Notes under the pieces: model-generated | What the model saw: the letters and a program-made list of their open reading frames with translations, nothing else | Told to the model about the DNA's origin: nothing | Databases searched by the model: none | Part shown: one piece after another, positions 26,925 to 35,960 of the stretch | Layout: each line of letters starts with the position of its first letter | How positions within the stretch are numbered: position 1 is the first letter of the stretch | Position numbers and translations under genes: made by a program | Assembly (NCBI RefSeq): GCF_014203225.1 | Contig: NZ_JACHIO010000005.1 | Coordinates: 1-64,000 of the forward strand | DNA length: 64,000 nucleotides | Origin: Granulicella mallensis | GTDB taxonomy: Bacteria; Acidobacteriota; Terriglobia; Terriglobales; Acidobacteriaceae | Direction: 5' to 3'

Positions 26925-26984
26925 TGTACATCAATGTTGGCCACTGTTCACCAATATTGGCCACAATTCATCAATGTTGGCCAC
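26925..26984. repeat. three tandem 20-bp repeats, transposon-end-like
   Basis: Three head-to-tail units of exactly 20 bases: TGTACATCAATGTTGGCCAC (26925), TGTTCACCAATATTGGCCAC (26945) and AATTCATCAATGTTGGCCAC (26965). They begin with TGT 34 bases after the glmS stop. Transposons of the IS21 and Tn7 groups carry terminal TG...CA ends with several transposase-binding repeats of about this length. A similar single unit in the same orientation is at 27565-27584. No transposase gene of either group is in the window, so this is a relict end. Confidence 0.7.
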
Positions 26985-27275
26985 CGTCGTGGCTTGGTGT
27001 GGAATGAATAACGCTTTAGATGGTTATGGGGTATAACCCATTTGTTTTCATTGTTTATGACAGCATAAACAATGACCAATGTTGTTGGGAATTACAAATC
27101 GTAAACCATTTATTTTCAACTTGAAATTTTCGGATACCTAAAATCCAGGCATTATTTGGAATTGTGCCTAAGCTAACTCGATGCCGCTTCGAGCTTCTTG
27201 CGTAAGTCCTGTGGGTGTCGAAGACGTTTGAATCCGCTCTGTCTTAGTGCTACATTGGGCGTCAAAGAGGTGCCA
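26985..27275. other. AT-rich gap after the repeats
   Basis: About 290 bases of AT-rich DNA with no gene that I can support. It contains the short inverted pair TGGTTATGGGG/GGTATAACCCA near 27020-27040 and repeats of ACCATTTATTTTCA and CCCATTTGTTTTCA. The lower GC than the glmS gene is obvious by eye. Confidence 0.5.
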
Positions 27276-27479
27276 ATGCCGCGTATGACTATTGAACTTC
27301 CTGCCGACGTAAATGAGTTGATTGCGACGATTGCCAAACGGGAAGGCACGAACAAGATCGACGTAGTGCGGCGAACATTTGCCATTCTGAAGGTTGCCGA
27401 ACGCGAGCGTGAGAAGGGCAATGGACTAGCCATTGTGGATGGGGATAAAAAACTGGTTGCTCGCTTAGTAGGGGTGTAA
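27276..27479 (+). CDS. small ribbon-helix-helix protein
   Basis: A 67-residue protein with a CopG/Arc-like ribbon-helix-helix: MPRMTIELPADVNELIATIA, then EGTNKIDVVRRTFAILK. It ends in a short basic tail (GDKKLVARLVGV). The ATG at 27276 has an AGAGG ribosome site; in-frame codons before it to 27198 are less likely. Proteins like this are transcriptional repressors or antitoxins, but no toxin gene follows. The gene sits between two transposon-end-like repeats (26925-26984 and 27565-27584), so it may be a passenger of a vanished element. Confidence 0.65.
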   Translation: MPRMTIELPADVNELIATIAKREGTNKIDVVRRTFAILKVAEREREKGNGLAIVDGDKKLVARLVGV

Positions 27480-27564
27480 CCGTACATCTACACCAGTCCC
27501 TGCCATAACTTCGTGGAAACGGAACTGCACAGCATTACCCAGAAACGCACAACATTATTGGATC

Positions 27565-27584
27565 TGTACACCAATGTTGACCCC
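27565..27584. repeat. single transposon-end-like 20-bp unit
   Basis: TGTACACCAATGTTGACCCC resembles the three units at 26925-26984 (16 of 20 bases match the first) and has the same orientation. As it is direct and not inverted, it cannot be the opposite end of the same element; it may mark the start of a second, related insertion. Confidence 0.5.
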
Positions 27585-27796
27585 TGCTCAGTGCTTAGTG
27601 TTTAGGTAATTACAAGGCGTTGCTTCGGGGCCGTGTTTTACTTGGGAATGCAGGGCTTGGTAAAGCCGATGTCCTTTCTAAGGAATACGGTCGACCTCGT
27701 TTACAGTAATCCCAGCGATGAAAGATCCGGACTCGAATGGCGGTCGGCGGACCAATCTCGCGCGACACTGGCGCAAGCGACTCACTTAGGCACAAC

Positions 27797-28770
27797 CGGA
27801 AGCGGATTCTCAAGAGACATTCTTCTCGCCACCGTCGCAGCCCCAGCGAAACAGCGATGTCGCAACGGCAACTGCTCTAGATCTGGCTGCACCCACCCCA
27901 GTCGAAGACCTCTCCACCGACCCTGAACTTACGACGGACCAGGCAGAGGCACTCCGTAAAATTGAAGCCGCCTACGAGCCAGGCGGTTTTACCTGCTTAC
28001 AGGGCACGCTGGCTCGGGCAAGACCTATCTCATGCAGCGGCTAACAAAGAACATGCTGGCAAAGAGACGTCGCATCGTTCTCAGTGCGCCCACGCATAAG
28101 GCGGTTGCGGTCCTCAAGCGCAAGTTGATAGAAGCCGACATCAAGGACGTGCCTTGCCGGACGATCCATAGCGTCCTCAGCCTAACTCCAAAACCTCATG
28201 CAGATCGGCTCGTCTATGAACGAGAGCGAGACGCTGAACCCATCACAGCCGATGTCGTGGTTGTCGACGAATGCAGTATGGTTTCGGAAGACTTATACCG
28301 CCATATCAAGCGGCACCTGCCCAATGCCTTCGTCCTATTTGTAGGAGATCCTGCTCAGTTGCCCACTGTCGGAGAAGTAGAAAGCCAGACGTTCGCGACG
28401 AAGAACCGATCGCACCTCACAACCATCGTGCGGCAAGCTGCAGGAAACCCGATCCTTGCGGCTGCAAGTATCATCCGCGCCAGTCAGGGAGGCTCGGCAG
28501 ATATGTCCTGGTGTGCGCCGTCCGCGCTCGAAAATAAATACGGCATTTTTCCTGCCAGCCGACGCAGCGCACCGGTGGACGAAGAAGGCCTTCACGTCTC
28601 CGGAGTTTGACGCCGATCCGGATAGCTTTCGCTAGCTCGCGTGGACAAATTCGCGCGTTCGCCAGGTAAACGAGCTAATCCGGGTTTGGCGTTATGGCGT
28701 AAATATTCCGACGTCTTTCATGGTCGGCGAAAGCTTTCGCGATGGGGGGTAACCGGGGGCCCACATAAGC
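27797..28770 (+). pseudogene. decayed RecD-like/Pif1-like helicase
   Basis: A broken superfamily 1 helicase. One frame gives TPVEDLSTDPELTTDQAEAL then RKIEAAYEPGGF, the lead-in of RecD-like enzymes. Near 27988 the frame shifts by one base in a T run, and the next frame continues LLTGHAGSGKTYLMQRL (Walker A), VVVDECSMV (Walker B), VLFVGDPAQLPTVGE and a long block to about 28547. There a second slip changes frame to FLPADAAHRWTKKAFTSPEF, and a third near 28635 leads to WTNSRVRQVNELIRVW and IPTSFMVGESFA. After this nothing recognisable remains, and an ISAs1 element begins at 28874. At least three frameshifts plus loss of the last helicase motifs make it non-functional. Confidence 0.8.
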
Positions 28771-28873
28771 CAGCCGATACGTCATGGATCATCCCTGGGA
28801 AGCCAAGCTGTTCGATCAGCGTAAACGAACAGGTTAACCTTTCTTCACCGCAATCATTGCTGTCAACCCGACA

Positions 28874-29948
28874 CAGGGCAATTGCATGAAGGGAAGGCGA
28901 AGATAGAAGGTGGAGGATAAGGAAAGGCACTTACGCTGAATGAGGTGTGCTGCTGTTCTGTTCTATGAAGGTTTCATGGAGACAGGAGGTCAGCTGCGAT
29001 TGGCGGATGTGTTTGTATCGATCCGAGATCCACGGCAAAAGGGCAAGGTAGAGCACAATTTGGCGGAGTTGTTGGTGGTGGCGGTGAACGCGGTTTTGGT
29101 GGCAGCGGATACGTTTGTAGAGATTGAGTTGTGGGCCAAGGAAAAGCTGGATTGGTTGCGCGGGTACATTCCGTTGGCCAAGGGTATCCCTTCGCATGAT
29201 ACGTTCGGACGGCTGTTCGGTCTGATCGACGCGCAGGAATTTGAAGCCGCCTTCCGGCGCTGGGGGTGGAGGTGGTGGCCATCGACGGCAAGACCAGCCG
29301 CCGTTCGGGTAAGGTCGATGGCACGGCCCTACATCTGGTCTCCGCCTTTGCCGCCGGAGCTGGATTGGTATTGGGACAGCGGGCCACGGCCGAGAAGTCC
29401 AATGAGAAGACGGCCATCCCCGAACTGCTGGCCACCCTTGCCCTGCAAGGCTGCACCGTGACCATCGATGCCATGGGCACTCAGGCCAACATTGCACAAG
29501 CGATCCGGGATGGTGGCGCTGATTATGTTCTCGCCGTTAAGACAACCAGCCCAAGCTGGCTGCTTCGATCCAGGACTTCTGGAGCAGCTTCAAGGCCCAT
29601 CCGGCCACCCACACCTGGCATCGCTTTACCGAAAGCGTGGAAAAGGACCATGGCCGTATCGAGACACGCCGTTGCACGGTCTTCGACCACCTGCAGTGCC
29701 TGCATAAGCCCCAACAGTGGCCTGACCTGAAATCTTTTGCGGTCATCGAAAGCGAACGCCAGATCAACGGGAAAACCACCCTCGAACACATCACCCTCAA
29801 CCTCATCCGCCTGGACCCGGTCAAACGAAAAAGCGGCATCAAGGCCAGACGATTCATCGCAGCTACTAGCGACACTTACAGAGCTCATCTACTGGGCTTC
29901 GCTTGACCTCCCACACCCACTTCGCCTTTTCTTCATGCGATTGCCCTG
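28874..29948. mobile_element. ISAs1-family insertion sequence, degenerate
   Basis: A 1075-base element bounded by inverted repeats: the left 29 bases from 28874 (CAGGGCAATTGCATGAAGGG, then AAGGCGAAG) and the complement of the right 29 bases ending at 29948 (CAGGGCAATCGCATGAAGAA, then AAGGCGAAG) match at 26 of 29 positions. Inside is an ISAs1-type transposase gene that is frameshifted and internally deleted. No target duplication is evident on comparing the flanks, so it is old or rearranged. It truncates the RecD-like pseudogene on its left. Confidence 0.85.
28974..29906 (+). pseudogene. ISAs1-family transposase, frameshifted and deleted
   Basis: Three frames together give one ISAs1 transposase. 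Frame one (from METGGQLRLADVF at 28974) covers DPRQKGKVEHNLAELL to DTFGRLFGLID. Near 29265 it jumps, with a short loss, to a frame with VVAIDGKTSRRSG (first catalytic Asp) and VTIDAMGTQANIAQ (second Asp). Near 29543 one missing base moves it to the third frame with QPKLAASIQDFWSSF, KDHGRIETRRC and ERQINGKTTLE. This runs directly into HITLNLIRLDPVKRKSGIK, although about 60-70 residues holding the GxE-N-x-LHW catalytic Glu should lie between. So the enzyme has two frameshifts and lacks the third catalytic residue. Confidence 0.85.
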
Positions 29949-30124
29949 ATGAATCAACAGAGCCGCCGCGCCATAGAAAGACTCGGCGCTATACTAGTAG
30001 ATTAATCAGCATAGGTCGCAGAACGTGTGCAGAGTCTCCTTAGGGCTTCGCCCCTGGCTGGTATATGACGCGCCTTTGGCGCTGGCTACCGGACCTGTCT
30101 CAAATGACACGTTGCGTTTGGCCT

Positions 30125-30750
30125 TCAGCCTGGCTTTCGGACGACGAGGAAATAGTCGCTGGCCTCAAGCGCCGAGCTTCTGAACTTGTTGCCTAACAAG
30201 ATCGTCATGCCCCAGAAAAATGCAATCACTGGGCATTTCTTTTGCAGGGCCGCGCGGCGGGTGCTTTCGTATGCGGTGTAGAACAAGATTTCAAGGCCGC
30301 TCTCGTGTGCCCACGCTGTGAGTTTCTGGGGATCGATGTCCGAGTGATGTACGGTTTCGAAGGGCGGAAAGCCCGGGAGACCGGCAGCCATGTTCTTGAA
30401 AGCGTGTCTCAGGATAAAGACGTGTACCAGTGGGGCGTCCATTTCGTGACCATGGCCTGTAATGAAGCTGGATGCGGTGCTGCGATGATGATGACTCCGT
30501 TGGGGCGGAGTGCGTCGCGGAGTTTATCTAAAACGAGTGCTGGGTTCTCCAGGTGTTCGATCACGTTCCAGATTATGGCGACGTCGCAGGAAGATGTGCC
30601 CAAGTCGACCACGTGCAGATCACCGAGGATCTTATGGTGGGCAGTCTGGTGCATTTCCAACTGTTCTGCGGAGATGTCGACGACGGTGATCTGAGCACTG
30701 GCCGGGATGTTTATGTGGCTCCAGGAGCCGCCGCCTGCTTCCAGGATCAT
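30125..30750 (-). pseudogene. frameshifted SAM-dependent methyltransferase
   Basis: Two overlapping frames make up one class I methyltransferase. The first (from 30750) has MILEAGGGSWSHI (motif I-like glycine loop), ITVVDISAEQLEMHQ, and CDVAIIWNVIEHLENPALVL with LRPNGVIIIAAPHP, all standard methyltransferase blocks. It ends at a stop just after TKWTPHWY. Shifting one base near 30425 continues as HVFILRHAFKNMAAGLPGFP to the natural stop at 30125. A single-base loss explains this. No clear start codon is found upstream of 30750, so the N-terminus may also be damaged. Its context, between an IS element and unassigned DNA, suggests a decaying fragment of a glycan or lipid modification locus. Confidence 0.75.
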
Positions 30751-31930
30751 CTGAGCGGAAGAAATATAGGGGGTCGATGCAGTGGTGTAGCTGCGAGAAT
30801 GCGTCCGTGAAAGAGATCGTTGGCACCGTTCGATTATCTATGAAAGCGCTCACCTTAAGAAAGGTCGGCGGGTGTCTCGGCGATTTAGCGTCATCTGAGA
30901 GTACTAAGTGCCTACTTGCGGAGGGACTATCCCCCTGCCCGTAAAGCCGCCTGGAAATCCGTGAATTTGCAGGACAATCTGCCAGTGCTGTGTACCATCC
31001 ACAACGGCATCCCCTACGCACATGAACGGCTGCTCTAACGACGACGCTAGCATCAGGAGCGAGGAGTATTCGCATGCCTCACATTCTTCCGATGTGCAGA
31101 TGGTAATCAAAGAAGGTCACGGCTCCACTCTGATCTGAGAAGGAACGCTTTTTGACGACGAACTGACGACTCGCCCGATCGCTGGAGTGGACTGGACGTA
31201 GATACGGTGGTGATTTATCACAAGCACCGGCACCCGAAGACCGCTCTCGTGTCGGTTCAGAAACTCAAGAAGGCTCTCAATGCCGCTTGGAAAGCAGCAG
31301 AGTTATTAACTCTCCCGGTTGCAGCACGAACCTCCACGCGAGCCCCAAAACGTCCTCCACCAACAATGAAAGGAGGTCCACTTTAGCTGGAGCTTTTGAG
31401 TGAGAGCTCATGAGGTACCACGAAAAGACCTGGGTGATATCTCGGAGCGATCACCCAATAAAATAGGAAGTATCGGACGGAAGTGCAAAGCCAGCTAATC
31501 ATCACGACATATTCACAGCTCATTGCGGCCGTTGGAGGTGCCGATGTTTCGCAGAAGCTGTACTGCTTCTACTTCTCAATGCCGCCGATCAAACCAAGCG
31601 ATTGGCGCAACCTTTCACGACACAGAACTTCTTCATGCGGTGTGCGCCATGGAGCCAACTCTTTTGCGTTTACCTTTGTGGGCGGGATTGCTCAGGTGAA
31701 GTTGTTCGACATGGACCCGGCTGGTTCGGTACTGAAGGAAGAGCGGCTGCGGACGCTGGCCTGCGTTGGCGGTATCCAGGCGTGCGACTTTTCGTAGAAC
31801 TGCGTTCAGGCTTGCCCGAATCAACTGCCGCTGACCGAGGCGATCAGCGGCATGGGTGGGATGTTTTTGTGCAGCAGGTGAAGCACTTCTTTACGCAGTA
31901 GGGTTGAAGCGCCGGCAAAGAGTGGTTATG
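30751..31930. other. gene-poor stretch with unassigned short frames
   Basis: No recognisable gene in 1.18 kb. A short plus-strand frame at 31156-31386 (possible GTG start at 31207) reads DTVVIYHKHRHPKTALVSV and ends APKRPPPTMKGGPL; it could be the tail of a lost protein. Another frame at 31483-31797 (GTG start, 104 residues) shows no family features. A striking AAAGGAGG near 31369-31376 has no start codon at a proper distance. I consider the region degraded. Confidence 0.4.
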
Positions 31931-33172
31931 TCACTTCTCGGTGATAATTGTATCGACGCCCAATTCTTTGAGATACACAACAGGGGTTTGGTACGGCGGC
32001 TGCGTTGCAGTGGAAGCTTGAGTGATCGAACGCGTCAGAGTGTCGCCCTTAACGCGCGCCCCAATGAGGATATATCCGTCGGTATCGTTGCCGCCAAAGG
32101 CGCTGATGAAGTAGCCCGCGTTGGCCAAGGTTGTTGCCGCAGAAACAACCGCCGGAGATATCGAAGTCGATGGCGGAACGGCTATCGTTTGAGTTTCGTA
32201 GACAGTTGTCGTGTCTCCGGTCCAGCCATAAGAGATTAGGGTGGCGTTGCCAGACGCGTCTAAAGAGACGGCCGTAACAATTCTGCTCTCTGTTCCATCC
32301 AAAGTCGCCTGAGCCTGAATCTGAGTTTGCTGCTCTGTCCCAGCGGGCACGACGGGGTCGAGCCGGTAGTCGAACCCGCTTGGCTGCGTTGTTTGGACCC
32401 ACGACACGGCATAGGCATTTTCCGCAGGCTCAAAATCCATCGAAGTGAACACGATGTTAGCGGCTGCATAGGATTGCAGGTCCGAGGTGAAATTGGAATA
32501 GATCCCGCCCTTGTAGTACATGTTGAGCGCGGAGGTTGCCGTAGGCAATGGCTGGAAAATGTAAGACCAAGTACACGCGCCATCGCCACAGGCGAAAGAA
32601 GACCCCATCCCGAGCGGAGAACCCAAGGCTTGGCTAGCGGTCGTATCGATGATGCCGCTAGGTGATACTTCAACTTCACCAGACCCGCCGCCTGTGCTAA
32701 AGAGTCCTGGAGCGTCCGCCTGCTGCCAGAGCAAGTACCGCAGATCGCCTGCTTTGGGTGATCTCGGGCCTGCGGTGAGCGTTGCAGCATTGCTCATCAC
32801 CGAGTTGACACCGTTGCTGACGACCACCTGGAAGGAGCCTACTGTTGTCGATCCACCAGCACCCAATGCCACATCAGGCGTGGTGTAGGAAGTGCCGGTC
32901 GCACCGGCAATTTTCGCGCCGTTTTCGCTCCACTGGTAGGTGAGCAATGATGTACCTGTAGCAGCGACTGTGAAGGTCGCAGTTTGGCCAACCGGGGTAG
33001 TCTGGCTCAACGGCTGTACTGTAATGAGGACTGCCTGGCTGTCTAGGCCCGTGGTGTTGTTACCGCCTCCGCAACCGGTGAAAGAAAGCGTAATCCCCAG
33101 AGATAGAAGTGCTGCGAAGAGCCGTCGGCCTGTCCAAAGCTGTCTCAAAGTATGCCCTCGATTACTGCTCAT
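31931..33172 (-). CDS. secreted lipoprotein with Ig-like domain
   Basis: A 413-residue exported protein. The N-terminus has a signal with lipobox LSFTGC near residues 29-34, so it should be acylated on that Cys. Residues about 48-135 form an Ig-like domain (ITVQPLSQTTPVGQTATFTV, LTYQWSENGAKI, FQVVVSNGVNSVMSNAATLT), a type often found in long acidobacterial surface proteins. The remaining 270 residues are Ser/Thr/Ala-rich with beta-like repeats and two Cys in SSFACGDGACTWSY that could form a disulfide; I do not recognise that part. No adjacent gene shares its strand closely, so it is likely monocistronic. A surface or cell-envelope role is probable, not proven. Confidence 0.72.
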   Translation of the reverse strand: MSSNRGHTLRQLWTGRRLFAALLSLGITLSFTGCGGGNNTTGLDSQAVLITVQPLSQTTPVGQTATFTVAATGTSLLTYQWSENGAKIAGATGTSYTTPDVALGAGGSTTVGSFQVVVSNGVNSVMSNAATLTAGPRSPKAGDLRYLLWQQADAPGLFSTGGGSGEVEVSPSGIIDTTASQALGSPLGMGSSFACGDGACTWSYIFQPLPTATSALNMYYKGGIYSNFTSDLQSYAAANIVFTSMDFEPAENAYAVSWVQTTQPSGFDYRLDPVVPAGTEQQTQIQAQATLDGTESRIVTAVSLDASGNATLISYGWTGDTTTVYETQTIAVPPSTSISPAVVSAATTLANAGYFISAFGGNDTDGYILIGARVKGDTLTRSITQASTATQPPYQTPVVYLKELGVDTIITEK

Positions 33173-34144
33173 AAATAATGTGGCGCTGAATTAAAAAAAG
33201 TTACCGAAATAAACTCAAGCGGCACGGTGGTTGAGACGGGCCTGCGCGCTTTGAAGTTCAGAATGATTTGCTCATGGCCTGTCTGGTGCTGTTCTCGCCA
33301 TAGCACCAGAAGTAGGGGGCATCTCCATAAGGACCATCTTCGTTCGATGTGCTTTGACATGATCGCCGGGGTAGAGTGAAATCATCAAGCGAACAATAGA
33401 TTTACTGGGCACCCGGTGATGCACGGTGATCGAGCGTTTATCGGGATAACCACACCAAATCGACAAATCAGTACTAAAGCCAAATCATTCATCGTTTGAC
33501 ACCCACGTTCCATCAAGATCCATGGACTCGTATGCAGACTATTATAGGCTCGCGATACTTAGTCTGCGCTCTGATCAGGGTGGGGTGGCTCGTATTCGCG
33601 TACATATAGCTGACATTGCAACCATCCATTTCCGCCTTCGAAAAGGTGTCACGTTTGTCTGGCGAATTACCGTGCATTGCCCTAAACGATCACGCTTGTT
33701 TTCGGTTGGCTTGTAGGGAGCTATTGCTAGTGGCTGTTCAGCACTTCCAGTAGCGCTGAACACGGTATCACGTCCCGGTCCTGACGGGCCTTGGAGCCGC
33801 GGAGATGAACTACTATTCGTTCGTTACGATGTCGCCACCTTCAAATAAGCAACTTCAGTCCAGCGTGCTCTTAGCATCGGCAAGAGGAACTTGGTGACAT
33901 TATTCTGACATTTGGAAGCTAATCGTCCTGATATAAGTTGTCTTGCTACAAGCCGTCACGCAACGTATCCACTCGTTTATAGCAGTTGGTAGAGTCCCTC
34001 CATTAAATACGTTTCGAGTCATCTAAGGCCACCTTATGCTGAGTTGTACCTAGATAGCCGCTGCATGTGACTTTCTATTCCATCATTTCATAACATTCTT
34101 TCAAGACATGCTCCCTAGTGGAGAAAGAGAGAGGCTTGCTTAAA
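33173..34144. other. intergenic stretch without supported gene
   Basis: About 970 bases. A minus-strand frame around 33272-33466 (with IWCGYPDKRSITVHHRVPSK) looks protein-like but lacks a good start, ribosome site and known family. The rest has stops in all frames. It may contain relics of lost genes, like the neighbouring regions. Confidence 0.4.
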
Positions 34145-34426
34145 ATGCAGATGAAGATAGTACTACTGGCGCCTTGGTTGATGCTATTGACGATAGGTGT
34201 GTCCGCGCAGACTGTGACGGGTAGCGGTATCTCGGGTACGATCCCCGTGTTCACGGGTAGCTCGACGGTAGGGAATTCGGTGATAACGCAGTCGAGTGGC
34301 AATGTCTTAAATGTTGCGGGATCTATTGTTCGTTCAGGATTTCTATCGACTAGAGCTCATACCGCTAAGTTGGCCATAGTTCACCTGTCCGCTCCCGCAC
34401 CATACCTGGCGGGTTCGGTGTGGTGA
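34145..34426 (+). CDS. truncated secreted tail-fibre-like protein
   Basis: A 93-residue protein with a signal peptide (MQMKIVLLAPWLMLLTIGVS, then AQT). The mature start VTGSGISGTIPVFTGSSTVG followed by NSVITQSSGNVLNVAG is typical of the N-terminus of long acidobacterial repeat proteins that end in a phage-tail-like peptidase S74 region. Here the frame stops after about 35 further residues that do not fit the pattern (RAHTAKLAIVHLSAPAPYL), so the protein is probably a fragment cut by deletion. The ATG at 34145 is chosen over the upstream 34118 codon because it gives the cleaner signal. A hairpin follows at 34421-34452. Confidence 0.5.
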   Translation: MQMKIVLLAPWLMLLTIGVSAQTVTGSGISGTIPVFTGSSTVGNSVITQSSGNVLNVAGSIVRSGFLSTRAHTAKLAIVHLSAPAPYLAGSVW

Positions 34427-34452
34427 CTGATTTGCGATGCTCAGTCACCACA
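34421..34452. terminator. hairpin with perfect 11-bp arms
   Basis: GTGGTGACTGA (34421-34431) pairs with TCAGTCACCAC (34442-34452) around a 10-base loop. It overlaps the stop codon of the tail-fibre-like fragment and lies 45 bases from the end of the convergent AhpD-like gene. No T run follows on either strand, so termination is plausible but not certain. Confidence 0.5.
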
Positions 34453-34496
34453 GCTAACAATAGGCATTTCGTGAAGTGCTATCAACTCCAACCAGG

Positions 34497-35051
34497 CTAT
34501 TGATTCGATAACGCTTCCAGTTCAAGCTGAACTACAGGAAAATCGATCTCTGTTTCAGCGAGACGATTATTGTAGTTTGTGAGGGTATTCAAGGCAACAT
34601 TGGCAACAATCTCGACCATTAAGGCGTCGTCAACTCCAGCCTCTCGTGCGACAACAAGATCAGCATCATCTACCAAGCCTCTTTGCTGAATTACCTTCAG
34701 GGCGAAAGTTGCGATGGCGTTATCCAGCGCGTTGTCGCTCTTTCCTGTCCGGGCATTGAGAATGTCAGTGGAACTTAGGCCGACAGTCGCAGCAGCTTCG
34801 GTGTGACCTGAGAGGCAATATTGACAGGCGTTTTCCTGCGCAGTTACCAGAGCTACAATTTCTCGTTGGCGGATTGTCAAGCCCCCCTTCATGAGAGCTT
34901 TTTTGAAAGCATGATAGCCGTTGAAAGCAGCCGAAGACTGCGCGAGAGTAGCCATAGCATTTGGTGCTCTACCCCTCCGAGCCTTCATATCATTAAGAAC
35001 TGCAGTAACAGCTGCATCGGTCGATTCTGAAATAGGTGAGATGCGTGGCAT
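34497..35051 (-). CDS. carboxymuconolactone decarboxylase/AhpD-like protein
   Basis: A 184-residue all-helical protein of the CMD family. The redox motif CQYCLSGH near residues 77-84 (C-x2-C with His three residues later) is the AhpD-type active site that reduces peroxides or peroxiredoxin partners. Further family features are LTIRQREIVALVTAQENAC before it and LNTLTNYNNRLAETEIDFP at the end. So it likely acts as an alkylhydroperoxidase-like protein in the cytoplasm. It is the first of a series of oxidative-stress genes in this half of the window. The start at 35051 lacks a perfect ribosome site, but GAGAAG lies nearby. Confidence 0.85.
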   Translation of the reverse strand: MPRISPISESTDAAVTAVLNDMKARRGRAPNAMATLAQSSAAFNGYHAFKKALMKGGLTIRQREIVALVTAQENACQYCLSGHTEAAATVGLSSTDILNARTGKSDNALDNAIATFALKVIQQRGLVDDADLVVAREAGVDDALMVEIVANVALNTLTNYNNRLAETEIDFPVVQLELEALSNQ

Positions 35052-35288
35052 TGATCTTCTCCATGTGTTTACAGATGGTGTACGAAAAACCGTGGAACGA
35101 GTCTTTCGTGATTACGTTAGGGTTCCGAAATTGCGTGTTCATTGCTCTAGATCTATGCGTTCATTGAGCGGAACCAAACATTTGGAATACCGCCGCAACA
35201 CGAACGCAGCACAATCGGACATCGAATACCTGGTCTACACTTGAGTGTTTTCTGTCTTTGGTGCCTGACTTCCACTCGCAGTTGTAAG

Positions 35289-35567
35289 CTACATTGCCCA
35301 ATGGCTATAAAGAGAGATTGCCAGCGCTCCCAATAGTGGCCCGAGGGCAACCTCAGCGTAGAGTGCCATGAAGATGGCTGTTACATGATCTTGATAGAAC
35401 TTTTCTGAACTACCCGAAGTTGCATGGCCTAACGTGTGGACGACCCCTTCTGCAATCGTGCCGATCTTCGTGGGGAACGTACGCGAATCGTTATTCTTAC
35501 CCCTTCTATGAGTCCGATGGGGAATCAACGCGCCCGAATGAAAAGCTATTGAAGTACTTGTGTTCAT
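35289..35567 (-). CDS. small membrane-anchored protein, paralog 1
   Basis: A 92-residue protein with no known family. The N-terminal 50 residues are polar and basic (MNTSTSIAFHSGALIPHRTH), the middle EKFYQDHVTAIFMALYAEVA begins a hydrophobic C-terminal segment ending SLYSHWAM. It is clearly homologous to the product at 54019-54297: EKFYQDHVTAIFMALYAEVA versus EEFYQNHVTGIYMAIYAEVA, and both end in a similar SLYSHW/HLYSRW motif. The ATG at 35567 has a strong AAGGAGG site. The in-frame leader (GTG at 35636) is also similar in the paralog, including a TATCTTGCAA stretch. Its role is unknown; stress genes surround both copies. Confidence 0.72.
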   Translation of the reverse strand: MNTSTSIAFHSGALIPHRTHRRGKNNDSRTFPTKIGTIAEGVVHTLGHATSGSSEKFYQDHVTAIFMALYAEVALGPLLGALAISLYSHWAM

Positions 35568-35787
35568 GATCAGGTCCTCCTTAGTTGTTGCTAACCTTCT
35601 TATTGCAAGATAGGCCTGCAAGGAGACGTTTGCCACGACGTAAATCCAGCAAAAAAGGACGAGAAGTTTTGAGGCTGGTCATTCTTCGGCAGATACTTCT
35701 GCCAGCATTGCCCCCATCGCGGTGTCCATTCCGTCATGAACGTGAAAGCCGCGATCAGCAGCGCAAACTCGATTATTGATGAAGAAA

Positions 35788-35831
35788 TCACCCCTCCCGA
35801 TATCCCTCTACCGGGATATCGGGAGGGGTGA
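35788..35831 (-). terminator. perfect 19-bp hairpin after RclA-like gene
   Basis: TCACCCCTCCCGATATCCC (35788-35806) pairs with 35813-35831 around a 6-base loop. On the minus strand the stem is followed by TTTCTTC, which supports termination of the RclA-like gene that ends at 35961. It may also protect the small gene downstream from read-through. Confidence 0.7.
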
Positions 35832-35960
35832 TCGGGTAACTCTCGTGGGAGCCGGATAGCACACCCAAGCAAGCTATTGAAAATATTGCGCTTGAAGCGC
35901 CGCCTGAATTCAGAGGCTGGCATGTGAGGAAGCGAACGAGGCCAGAGAGCCTTATTTAGG

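Noticed and set aside
26925-26984. CRISPR array
   Set aside because: The three 20-bp units are contiguous with no spacers between them, and no cas gene is present; a transposon end fits better.
31483-31797. Plus-strand frame of 104 codons
   Set aside because: GTG start without ribosome site, inside a decayed region, no recognisable domain.
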